DNA from: DASXTW01 sp036505215
Lineage (GTDB): Bacteria; Actinomycetota; UBA4738
Assembly (NCBI GenBank): GCA_036505215.1
Contig: DASXTW010000056.1
Span: 1 to 9,053 of the forward strand
DNA length: 9,053 bases
Direction of reading: 5' to 3'
The position numbers and the translations under genes are program-made. The notes beneath the pieces are model-generated. The model was not told where the DNA came from. It was given only the letters and a program-made list of their open reading frames with translations, and made no database searches. Shown here piece after piece: positions 1 through 6,116 of this stretch. The stretch's first letter is position 1. Every line of letters starts with the position of its first letter.

Positions 1-207
1 GAGTGCCCCCTCCGCGAACGCGATCAACTTCACCGGCATGTTGATCGAGATGATCCCCATCGCCGCGTGGATCGCGTCCTCGACGATGTCCAAGTTCTGC
101 TCGATGTCCTTCCGGCTCCCCACGCCATGGACCACGGTCGACAGGCCCACCGCCAGATAGGGCGCGACGGGCCTGCGCGAGGTCTCCTCCTTCGGCGTGG
201 CGCTCAT
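1..207 (-). CDS. Nitrilase-superfamily carbon-nitrogen hydrolase, N-terminal 69 residues (runs off window)
   Basis: Seen: the minus-strand frame starts with ATG at 207-205 (MSATPKEETSRRPVAPYLAV...) and stays open to base 1, so only the first 69 residues are present. The start is fixed by a near-perfect ribosome site, GGAGGTGAT, three bases upstream. After a polar N-terminus comes a beta-strand (APYLAVGLSTVV), a helix (DIEQNLDIVEDAI) and the strand VKLIAFAEGAL near residues 59-69. In nitrilases this strand carries the first residue of the Glu-Lys-Cys triad, so Glu66 is the likely catalytic glutamate. Lys and Cys would lie beyond the window. Family members hydrolyse nitriles, amides or N-carbamoyl compounds in the cytosol; the substrate cannot be told from this part. 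The gene is divergent from the MetE-like gene at 311, with about 100 bases between. Family assignment is fairly secure, enzyme activity unknown. Confidence 0.72.
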   Translation of the reverse strand, partial: MSATPKEETSRRPVAPYLAVGLSTVVHGVGSRKDIEQNLDIVEDAIHAAMGIISINMPVKLIAFAEGAL

Positions 208-210
208 CGG

Positions 211-219
211 ATCACCTCC
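211..219 (-). promoter_or_regulatory. Ribosome binding site of the nitrilase-like gene
   Basis: On the minus strand this reads GGAGGTGAT, a nine-base complement of the 16S rRNA 3' end, three bases before the ATG at 207. It decides the start and predicts efficient translation. Confidence 0.8.
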
Positions 220-233
220 GCATCGCTCGGTTG

Positions 234-250
234 GTGGCCCATAGTGCCAC
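234..250. promoter_or_regulatory. Inverted repeat in the divergent nitrilase/MetE-like intergenic region
   Basis: GTGGC, seven bases (CCATAGT), then GCCAC form a perfect 5-bp inverted repeat in the roughly 100-base gap between two divergent genes. Position and symmetry fit an operator shared by both promoters. The arms are short and chance is possible; no clear -10/-35 pair was identified here. Confidence 0.2.
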
Positions 251-310
251 GCCCGCTGCGTCGGCGGCGACGGAGCTCGCCGGTGCGGCCGATCCGCCGT
301 ACCGGCTACG

Positions 311-919
311 ATGACCACCGTGACTCCTCGGACTTTCGCCCGGGCCGAGGTCGTGGGGTCGCTGCTCCGGCCTCCCGCGTTGAGGACGGCCGTAGTCGAG
401 GCGTTCTACGCGCCCGGCCATTCGGCCGTGCTCGCGGAGGAACGTCGCAAGGACCGCGCCGAGCTTCGGGAGCTCGAGGACGGGGCTATCCGCGACACGG
501 TGCGCCGCCAGATCGACATCGGCCTGGACATCGTGACGGACGGAGAGTTCCGCCGCTGGATGTTCATGAACTCGTTCTACGACGCGGTGAGCGGGATCCG
601 CACAGGCAAGACCGTGCGGTTCCGGAGGGACCGCGGCGAGGGCGTTGAGCTGAACGTCCACGAGATCGTGGACCGGCTCCGAGTGGTGGACTCGCCGGGT
701 GCCCGCGAGGCCGCCTTCATGGCCCACGCTGCCGAGGGATACCCGTTCAAGGTGACCTTCCCGGCCGGCTCGATCTTCACCCACCCGCTGACGACCGTCG
801 CCGGGCCGGATGGTAGGGAATACGACTCGCTGGATGAATACGTCCAGGACGCGATCGAGATTGAACGCCAGCTGGTGGCCGACGCGATCGCCGCAGGGGC
901 CCGGTACGTGCAGTTCGAT
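311..919 (+). pseudogene. Truncated cobalamin-independent methionine synthase-like (MetE C-terminal family) protein
   Basis: Seen: the frame opens at ATG 311 and gives family-typical blocks: AEVVGSLLRP near residues 12-21, GLDIVTDGEFRR near 71-82, FPAGSIF near 150-156 and RYVQFD at 198-203. After Asp203 (about base 919) the similarity stops and the frame reads through about 42 unrelated residues straight into the next gene. Known: stand-alone MetE-like proteins are usually about 340-400 aa with a TIM-barrel fold, transferring a methyl group from a folate-type donor to homocysteine, with a His/Cys/Glu/Cys zinc site in the C-terminal half. That half is absent, so catalysis is not expected. Inference: deletion or recombination removed the 3' half. 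No strong ribosome site precedes ATG 311; a leaderless start is possible. Divergent from the nitrilase-like gene. Confidence 0.75.
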
Positions 920-1031
920 TTGGTGCTCTTGACGAACCCTATGTCCGTCAGTTCCAGACCTAGCCCAGGGGATCCCGCGAGCCGCGATGAGTCCTGCGGC
1001 GTCCGGAGGTCGTACTGTCGAACCCATTACC

Positions 1032-1038
1032 GAGGAGG
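1032..1038 (+). promoter_or_regulatory. Ribosome binding site that fixes the start of the DHFR-family gene
   Basis: GAGGAGG lies seven bases before ATG 1046. It supports an independent start at 1046 even though the reading frame is open upstream back to 311. Confidence 0.75.
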
Positions 1039-1045
1039 ACTTCTG

Positions 1046-1606
1046 ATGCGCAGCGTGACCTATTCGATGAGCGTCTCACTTGACGGCTACATCGTCGGGC
1101 CGGACGGCGAATTCGACTGGACGGTGCCGGACGAGGTCTTTCGCTTCTGGATCGACGAGATCCGAGGGGTCGGCGTCCATCTGATGGGACGACGGCTGTA
1201 CGAGACGATGCTGTACTGGGAGACCGCCGATCAGAATCCGTCGCTCGACGACGCAGAGCTCGAGTGGGCCGCCCTCTGGAAGCCGCTCCCAAAGGTGGTG
1301 TTCTCCACCACGCTGTCGGCGGTGCAGGGCAATGCCCGCCTCGCCTCCGGCGGCCTGGCGGAGGAGATCGAGCGGTTGCGAGCCGAGCCGGGGGAGGGCG
1401 AGATCGCGATCGGCGGCGCGACGCTCGCCGCCGAGGCGGCGGCGTTGGGTCTGATCGACGAGTACCGGCCCATGGTCTACCCGGTGCTGGTTGGCGGTGG
1501 CATTCCGTTCTTTCCCCAGCGCGAGCGCCGGGTGGATCTCGAACTCGTCGAGACCCGCACCTTCAGCTCGAGAGTCGTCTACCTCCGCTACCGCGTGGCG
1601 CGCTAG
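1046..1606 (+). CDS. Dihydrofolate reductase family protein (RibD C-terminal / YyaP-like)
   Basis: A 186-aa protein of the usual length for this family. Seen in order: opening strand and substrate-side loop MSVSLDGYIVG (8-18), the block HLMGRRLYETM (45-55) typical of the NADPH-binding region, strand VVFSTTL (84-90), the glycine-rich nucleotide loop IAIGGATLAAEA (120-131), then IDEYRPMVYPVLVGGG (137-152) and a C-terminal strand pair. Known: these proteins share the fold of DHFR and the RibD reductase domain and probably reduce a pterin- or pyrimidine-like substrate with NADPH; most members have no proven substrate and they do not normally replace FolA. The start is set by GAGGAGG at 1032-1038. 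The frame is open upstream into the MetE-like remnant, so an automatic caller could report a false 431-aa fusion. All expected blocks are present, so it looks intact. Confidence 0.85.
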   Translation: MRSVTYSMSVSLDGYIVGPDGEFDWTVPDEVFRFWIDEIRGVGVHLMGRRLYETMLYWETADQNPSLDDAELEWAALWKPLPKVVFSTTLSAVQGNARLASGGLAEEIERLRAEPGEGEIAIGGATLAAEAAALGLIDEYRPMVYPVLVGGGIPFFPQRERRVDLELVETRTFSSRVVYLRYRVAR

Positions 1607-1832
1607 CCCTAAGCGCCCGGATCGGAGCGGGGGGGCTCTCGCTTCTGTCAACAACGTCCATGGGAACTACACCTAGCTGAGTGGTTCACGAGCGACGTGT
1701 GGATCGGCGCCATCGCGCGGCGCATGGTCCCTCACCTATGAGCATCATGCCCGGGAGAGGGAGCCTTTTAACTCGATCGATACTCCGACCTGGCCGTTCG
1801 CAAGCCTGCCGACCCGGCCTCAGACTGCCCTG
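1607..1832. other. Intergenic stretch between the DHFR-family gene and a transposase remnant
   Basis: No gene is supported in these 226 bases. Frames are short and give no recognisable protein. The stretch TGTCAACAACGTCC near 1646-1659, followed by GGAACTACACC, could be an insertion-sequence end by general appearance, but no matching inverted copy was found downstream, so it is not called as one. Confidence 0.4.
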
Positions 1833-2600
1833 GTGCTCTGGTCGATCCGGTACCGGCTTCTGTGCTGGCTGCTCCGCCTGCTCGTCCGCTGCGGCCTCGA
1901 TGAGGTGGATCTCGAGACCGTCGTGCTCCACCACCAGCTCAAGGTCCTCCGCCGAGGCGGCAGGCGAGTCCCCTTCACCACGGCGGATCGGGCCTTCCTC
2001 GCGGCGGCGGCTCTGGCCCTGTCCGGGCATCGGTTGAGGAGCTTCCCGGTCGGCCCGGACACGCTGAGGAGATGGCACCGGGACCTGCTGAAGAGAAGGA
2101 GCGGGCGTTGCTCGCGCCGGCCCGGTCGTCCTCCGCTCGATCCCTCCATCAAGCACCTGATCTTTCGGTTGGGCCGGGAGAACCCCCGGTGGGGCTACCT
2201 GAGGATCCGAGGGGAGCTCCTGAAGCTCGGCATCGACGTCTCGGCCACGACCATCGCCACAGTGCTTCGCCGAAGCGGGCTCGGCCCGGCGCCACGGCGG
2301 ATCGGGCCCACCTGGACGCAGTTCCTGCGGCTCCAGGCCCGCGCCGTGCTCTCTTCAGCGCCTCACTCCGAGGAGGAGGACATCCAGGATTTCGAACCCG
2401 ACCGCCAGCGGCACACGCCGGCGCCGGTGAAGGAGGATCCAACCGCCGACACCCGCATTCACCGATCGGCGGGACCCCCGGTTCCAAAGGGAAACCCCCT
2501 AGCCCGCCCAGCCCTCGTGGGCCCTCCGCCCGCGTCCGTGACTCTCGTCCCGGCGGGCTCCGGGACTCGCGCTCGCGACGGGCCACGCATGGCCGCCTGA
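1833..2600 (+). pseudogene. rve/IS481-IS3-type transposase, N-terminal half only
   Basis: Seen: from GTG 1833 the protein has HHQLKVLRR (33-41), PDTLRRWHRDLL (75-86), GRPPLDP (98-104), LGRENPRWGYLRIRGEL (113-129) and ISATTI-like helix residues near 136-141, then IGPTWTQFLRLQARAVL to residue 173. These are the helix-turn-helix DNA-binding part of a DDE transposase. A full homologue at 3797 continues here with ACDFFTVET, the first catalytic Asp; in this copy the match stops at about base 2351. The remaining 82 residues to TGA 2598-2600 are Pro/Arg/Ser-rich junk-like sequence. The whole catalytic core (three acidic residues) is missing, so it cannot transpose. It is only moderately similar to the 3797 copy, so it is a different element rather than a recent duplicate. 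No terminal repeats could be placed. Confidence 0.75.
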
Positions 2601-2616
2601 GTGTCGGGGCGATTCC

Positions 2617-2633
2617 AGGGGTGGCACACCCCT
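2617..2633. terminator. Perfect hairpin just after the transposase remnant
   Basis: AGGGGTG, loop GCA, CACCCCT: a perfect 7-bp GC-rich stem with a 3-base loop, 17 bases after the stop at 2600. No run of T follows, so it is not a classical intrinsic terminator; stem-only terminators are proposed for high-GC actinobacteria. Confidence 0.35.
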
Positions 2634-3117
2634 CCATCCTGCTGGGCATGCACCGTTCGAATCGGCCGCCTGGATGGTCGTCCACGAGCACGCGCCGTCT
2701 TCGTGGAGACGAACACGCCCGAATCCGAGCTAACCTCCCCCGCCTGTCCCCCGCGATCGAGTTTCTTTACCCCACAGGCAGATACCAGAGGGCAACGAGT
2801 GTGGCGGCTAGCCCGACGTCCGCATTCCGGCTGAAGTTGTGACATCGCCTGAGACTCTAAGCTAGGCCTCTGCCTAACGGGCTCCGGTGCAATGACTGTC
2901 TCTGGCCCACAAAGGGCGTTGCGCACAACGCACAACGTCCGAAACGGCCGCGGGGTGGCGGCAGTTCGTATCACAACAGGTAGCCGCACGCGTAGAACTA
3001 GTAGTTGGGGCGCATGAAGGCGCCGCCTCGCCGGTGTGGATGGACCCCCGATTTGCTGAACTCGCGCCTCGAGCCCGAGAATCGTGGGCAGCCGATCATC
3101 ACGAAGGGAGGTTCGGC
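2634..3117. other. Gene-free stretch between the transposase remnant and the SnoaL-like gene
   Basis: About 480 bases with frequent stops in the plausible frames, visibly more A/T-rich near 2760-3000 than the genes around it. No product was recognised on either strand. It contains the inverted repeat at 2916-2931 and presumably the promoter of the gene at 3118, which I could not place with confidence. Confidence 0.5.
2916..2931. promoter_or_regulatory. Inverted repeat, candidate operator upstream of the SnoaL-like gene
   Basis: GCGTTG, CGCA, CAACGC: perfect 6-bp arms with a 4-base spacer, followed at once by another ACAACG. Its size and lone position about 190 bases before the next gene suit a dimeric repressor site (MarR/TetR type). 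No regulator gene is visible nearby, so the role is a guess. Confidence 0.25.
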
Positions 3118-3510
3118 ATGGCACACCCGAACGAGCAGCGGCTTCGCGACGGCTTCGAGGCGTTCTCGAAAGGCGACCTCGATACCCTGCGGAACGAATA
3201 CCTCGCGCCGGATATCGTGTGGCACAGCCCGGGCCGAAACCAGCTGTCCGGTAACTATGAGGGGATCGACCAGGTCATGGGGCTGTTCGGCCGGCTGGTC
3301 GAGCTGACCGGGGGGACCTTCCGCCAGGAACTGCATGACGTCCTGGCCAATGACGAACACGGCGTCTCTCTGGCCACTGCGACCGCCGAGCGAGAGGGCA
3401 GGACGTTCCGAGACAACAGCGTGCTCGTGTTCAACCTCAAGGACGGGAAGGTCACCGAGGCATGGCTGCACCCTGGCGACCAGTACGCGGCCGACGAGTT
3501 CTTCTCGTAG
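3118..3510 (+). CDS. SnoaL-like / nuclear transport factor 2 family protein
   Basis: A 130-aa protein, the normal length for a single NTF2-fold domain. Seen: N-terminal helix QRLRDGFEAFSKGDLDTL (7-24), the family-typical DIVWHSPG (32-39), YEGIDQVMGLFGRL (47-60), strand DVLANDEHGVSLATATAER (74-92) and the closing strands SVLVFNLKDGKVTEAWLHPG (101-120), where the turn KDGK and the final W are family hallmarks. The start at 3118 is chosen because AAGGGAGG at 3104-3111 lies six bases upstream; the frame is open further 5' but homology begins here. Known: members are cone-shaped small-molecule binders or isomerase/hydrolase-like enzymes; most are uncharacterised. It stands alone between two transposase genes, so it may have moved with them or simply have been flanked. 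No partner or substrate can be inferred. Confidence 0.85.
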   Translation: MAHPNEQRLRDGFEAFSKGDLDTLRNEYLAPDIVWHSPGRNQLSGNYEGIDQVMGLFGRLVELTGGTFRQELHDVLANDEHGVSLATATAEREGRTFRDNSVLVFNLKDGKVTEAWLHPGDQYAADEFFS

Positions 3511-3770
3511 TTTTCTAACGCTGCGAGCGCTGGCCTCGGCTCGTACCTGATGCTTCTGAGACCCTTCGGGTAGGGTCCAGACGGCCGAACTTGAATAGCT
3601 CCTCGACCAGAGAGAGGTTCGCACAAGATCCGTCAGCCGCACTATGTACGATTCGACCGTGAGGCCGATCTTCTTCGATGCCCACACCTGCTCACTGCCT
3701 TCGACTTCATGGCCTGAAGGGCACGAAAACCTCCAATCCGTGCTCCGGCCAGGCCTCTCGTAGCATCTCC

Positions 3771-3789
3771 CCTCCGTAGAGAGAGGAGG
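3771..3789 (+). promoter_or_regulatory. Hairpin hiding the ribosome site of the second transposase
   Basis: CCTCC (3771-3775), nine bases, GGAGG (3785-3789): the right arm is the core of the ribosome site AGGAGG, eight bases before ATG 3797. If folded, the stem covers the site. Insertion sequences often use such structures to limit transposase made from read-through transcripts; here this is inference from the bases. Confidence 0.4.
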
Positions 3790-4873
3790 TTGCGCCATGC
3801 TGTTCGCTCTGGTTCACCTCGTGCTGCGGCGACTCTTTGGCTTCGCCGGAGGGTCCGAGTCGCAGAGCCACTCAAAGGATGTCGAGATCCTCGTCCTGCG
3901 CCACCAGCTGAAGGTCCTCCGGCGCCAGGCGGGGCGGCCCCGCCTTCGCCGGCTCGACCGCGTGGTGCTTGCAGCGGCCAGCCGAGCGCTTCCCCGCCCG
4001 GCCTGGGCCTCCTTCATGGTGAGTCCGGGGACCCTTCTCCGGTGGCACCGCGAGCTGGTGCGGCGGAAGTGGACCTATCGAGGGAAGCGCGTGGGAGGGA
4101 GGCCGCCCCTTGATCCAAACACCCGCGAGCTGATCCTCCGGCTCGGGCGGGAGAACCGTACGTGGGGGTGCATCAGGATCCAGGGTGAGCTCGCCAAGCT
4201 CGGCATCCGGGTCTCCGCCACCAGCATCCGCAGCCTTCTTCGCCGAGAGGGCCTCGGTCCCTCACCGCGGCGATCAGGTCCGAGCTGGTCGGAGTTCCTG
4301 CGGGCCCAGGCACGAGGGATCCTCGCCTGCGACTTCTTCACGGTGGAGACCCTGTTCCTCAAGACGCTCTACGTCTTGTTCTTCATCGAGCTCTCAACGC
4401 GGCGGGTCCACATGGCCGGGGTGAGCGCCAACCCCGACTCGGCGTGGGTCACCCAGCAGGCCAGGAACCTCTCCTATGACCTTTCAGATCGGGAGGCGCA
4501 GGTCCGGTTCCTGATCCGGGACCGGGACTCCAAGTACACCTCGAGCTTCGACGAGGTCTTCCGCTCCGACGGGACGGAGGACATCTGCACGCCCATCCGG
4601 GCACCGAAGGCCAACGCCTTCGCCGAGCGTTGGGTCCGCACGATCAGGATGGAGTGCCTGGACTGAATGCTCATCTTGGGCCGCCGGCACCTGGAGCGCG
4701 TACTCGGCATGTACGTCGAGCACTACCACCGGGGGAGGCCCCACCGGGGCCTTGCCCTGGCGACGCCGATCGGTGCAAACGACCCAGCGGGCAGGGCATC
4801 CCACGTCGGGGCTGTCCGCCGCCGCGAATTGCTCGGAGGGCTCATCCACGAGTACTCGAGGACTGCGGCGTGA
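3784..4873 (+). mobile_element. Insertion sequence carrying an rve-type transposase (ends not resolved)
   Basis: The span given runs from the ribosome site to the end of the transposase reading frame and is a minimum extent. I compared the sequence upstream (3511-3780) with the reverse complement of 4874-5000 by eye and found no convincing terminal inverted repeat or target duplication, so either the ends have decayed or they lie outside what I could match. Confidence 0.5.
3797..4873 (+). pseudogene. rve-family DDE transposase interrupted by one TGA codon
   Basis: Seen: 289 codons from ATG 3797 to TGA 4664-4666, then 68 more codons in the same frame to TGA 4871-4873. Blocks: HQLKVLRR (36-43), LRWHREL (81-87), GRPPLDP (101-107), HTH region LGRENRTWGCIRIQGELAK (116-134), then the catalytic core with Asp179 (LACDFFTVET), Asp242 (IRDRDSKY) and Glu277 (NAFAERW), 34 residues after Asp242. 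Beyond the stop the frame gives MLILGRRHLERVL and EHYHRGRPHRGLAL, the usual C-terminal end of the family. Homologues generally have a Trp after ECLD, so TGG to TGA is the simplest reading. Either the gene is inactivated, the stop is read through, or ATG 4667 (overlapping TGAATG) restarts. Start chosen from AGGAGG at 3784-3789. Confidence is high for the family, moderate for loss of function. Confidence 0.85.
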
Positions 4874-5533
4874 TCGATCGCGGGTTTCTGTGCCCTTCAC
4901 GTTGGTTGCTGGTGGAGCTCGGCGTCATGGAACGGTGTTCGCCGTGCTGATCCGCGCCACCGACCGCTGTTGCCGGTGATGGTGAGCACCCTCGGCTACG
5001 AACCTTGATCGAGAGGCTTCTGGGGCTGTAGGAGCGGGATGATCTCTTCAGGCACGCTGAAGCCAGCCGCCTGATTGAAACTCAAGGCGAAGGCCTACCA
5101 GGGGTGTGAATCCGATCTATTTCCGCATCGACCCACTCTTCGTGGCCGCCGGGGCAACCGCTTGGGGTGCATGGACGCTCTTCAGATCAACGCAACGACC
5201 CTGGTCGTGGCGGCCCATGATCTAGCCACAGGCTCCAGGAGGTCTTGGGGGAGGAGACGTTCGCGGCCGCGCTCGGGAACACTCCGCGGCAACCAGCCGC
5301 ACCCCCAAACTTCCTCCACTCCCACGATCCCTCGCTCGCGAGTCGTTGGCACACTCGCTTCATCGGCCTTTAGGCGGACCCCGATGGCGGCGGGGACCTA
5401 TCGGTTCGTGCTGCGCTGCCGCCGGTGACGCGGGTGCTGGACTTGCCCAGGCTGTCGCAGTTCGGTGACTCATCCGACGAGGTCGTCCAACTCGACGTGC
5501 CGTGGCTTACGACGGGACCCTGACCAGGCTGTT
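4874..5533. other. Gene-free or heavily decayed stretch
   Basis: About 660 bases without a convincing gene. Short plus-strand stretches look protein-like but sit in different frames and are broken by stops: IERLLGL-stop-ERDDLFRHA near 5008-5060, a hydrophobic run FRIDPLFVAAGATAWGAW near 5118-5171, LQEVLGEETFAAAL near 5233-5274, and LDLPRLSQFGDSSDEVVQ up to TGA 5521-5523. These may be fossils of one or more genes, or chance in GC-rich DNA. The right end of the upstream insertion sequence should also lie here but was not found. Confidence 0.4.
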
Positions 5534-5897
5534 CTATTGAGCGGCGAGCGCGTAAGCCTTTCGAGCGCTGTCGAGAACCTCATCTGGGAGGTCCCCGATT
5601 GCAGCTTTGGATGAGGCCCACATATCGCGGACGAACGGAAGATGGACCTTCGTCTTGCCCCAGGTTCCCAATCCCACGGGCGTAAGGCCATGTTTTCGCG
5701 GATCTCTGCCAGGAGGCCCCTCATTGGCCGGACCCTGCTCACGCATTTGTTCGACGGCTTTGTCGGCGCGCTCTTCCCGGAGCTCGGCAGGACCGCGTCT
5801 TAAGCATTCTGTCCGTGGATGATTTCGATCCCCACCAGGCCAGGCCGCCGCCGACCAAGGAACCGACGAGGCCCGACAATAGGTTTTCGAGCACCAA
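5534..5897 (-). pseudogene. Small putative membrane protein gene with a frameshift, function unknown
   Basis: Not recognised as a known family. Seen: translation can begin at TTG 5897-5895 or GTG 5894-5892, with GGAAGGG (minus strand) a few bases upstream that overlaps the end of the preceding small ORF. The product starts LENLLSGLVGSLVGGGLAWW, a glycine-rich hydrophobic segment that could span a membrane, and would stop at TGA 5741-5739 after 51 residues. In another frame a charged, codon-biased stretch continues (AELREERADKAVEQMREQ, then WGKTKVHLPFVRDMW and LPDEVLDSARKAYALAAQ) to TAG 5536-5534. The distance from start to this stop is 361 bases, one more than a multiple of three, so a single-base indel near 5790-5815 would join the halves into a protein of about 120 aa. 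Inference: a real gene that has been frameshifted, or a sequencing error. Confidence 0.4.
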
Positions 5898-5901
5898 GCT
5901 A

Positions 5902-6057
5902 TTACCCTTCCGGATCCAGGGGCTCGCCGTCGGGACCGAGCAACCTCACCCCGGACGGCTTGTCCTGGCGGTTCGCGTAGAAGTCGCGAATCCAAGTCTC
6001 CACTTGGGCGACGATACGAAGGCTCCGATCGCTCTGTGGGCCTCTTGTCCAGTCCAC
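5902..6057 (-). CDS. Small hypothetical protein, divergent from the TIR gene
   Basis: A 51-aa frame from GTG 6057-6055 to TAA 5904-5902, found by reading the minus strand by hand. Product: VDWTRGPQSDRSLRIVAQVE, then TWIRDFYANRQDKPSGVRLL and GPDGEPLDPEG. Codons end mostly in G or C and the residue mix (amphipathic helix, then a turn-rich acidic tail) looks coding. No family was recognised. An in-frame TAA lies just upstream of the GTG, so it cannot extend much; it could be the 3' remnant of a longer gene or a leaderless small gene. Its stop is four bases before the TTG start of the next minus-strand frame, whose ribosome site it overlaps, as in a translationally coupled pair. It is divergent from the TIR gene whose start lies 59 bases away. 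Function unknown. Confidence 0.35.
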   Translation of the reverse strand: MDWTRGPQSDRSLRIVAQVETWIRDFYANRQDKPSGVRLLGPDGEPLDPEG

Positions 6058-6074
6058 TGTCCGGGGTGTATATG
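6045..6074 (+). promoter_or_regulatory. Candidate promoter of the TIR gene
   Basis: TTGTCC (6045-6050), 18 bases, TATATG (6069-6074) resembles a sigma-70-type -35/-10 pair about 43 bases before ATG 6117. On the other strand the same bases read TATACA, a possible -10 for the divergent small ORF, which would then be nearly leaderless. The match is loose. Confidence 0.3.
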
Positions 6075-6081
6075 GTTACTG

Positions 6082-6099
6082 CGACGATCGTAATCGTCG
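6082..6099. promoter_or_regulatory. Perfect 18-bp inverted repeat in the TIR gene leader
   Basis: CGACGAT, CGTA, ATCGTCG: perfect 7-bp arms with a 4-base spacer. It lies between the candidate -10 and the ATG at 6117, where a bound repressor would block transcription, or an RNA hairpin would sit next to the weak ribosome site (GTGGGG near 6102-6107). It is also placed to act on the divergent small ORFs. Confidence 0.45.
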
Positions 6100-6116
6100 A
6101 AGTGGGGCGCGCACCC

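Noticed and set aside
67..648. A 193-aa plus-strand open frame across the nitrilase start and MetE-like gene
   Set aside because: Arg/Pro/Gly-rich composition typical of an off-frame reading in GC-rich DNA; the minus-strand nitrilase frame and plus-strand MetE-like frame have clear family motifs instead.
212..1027. A 271-aa minus-strand open frame opposite the MetE-like gene
   Set aside because: No recognisable motif; it mirrors the MetE-like coding strand and has no ribosome site.
1646..1740. Possible insertion-sequence end (TGTCAACAACGTCC) and a cupin-like peptide EWFTSDVWIGAIA
   Set aside because: No matching inverted end was found, and the peptide is only about 20 residues long before a stop; both could be chance.
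2386..2400. TTTCGAACCC and, at 2655, CCGTTCGAATCGG, resembling tRNA T-arms
   Set aside because: Stems cannot be extended to five pairs and no acceptor or anticodon arms can be drawn around them.
3511..3770. Short complementary arms (e.g. GACCC...GGGTC near 3560) after the SnoaL-like gene as a terminator
   Set aside because: Five-base stems with no T run; too weak to call.
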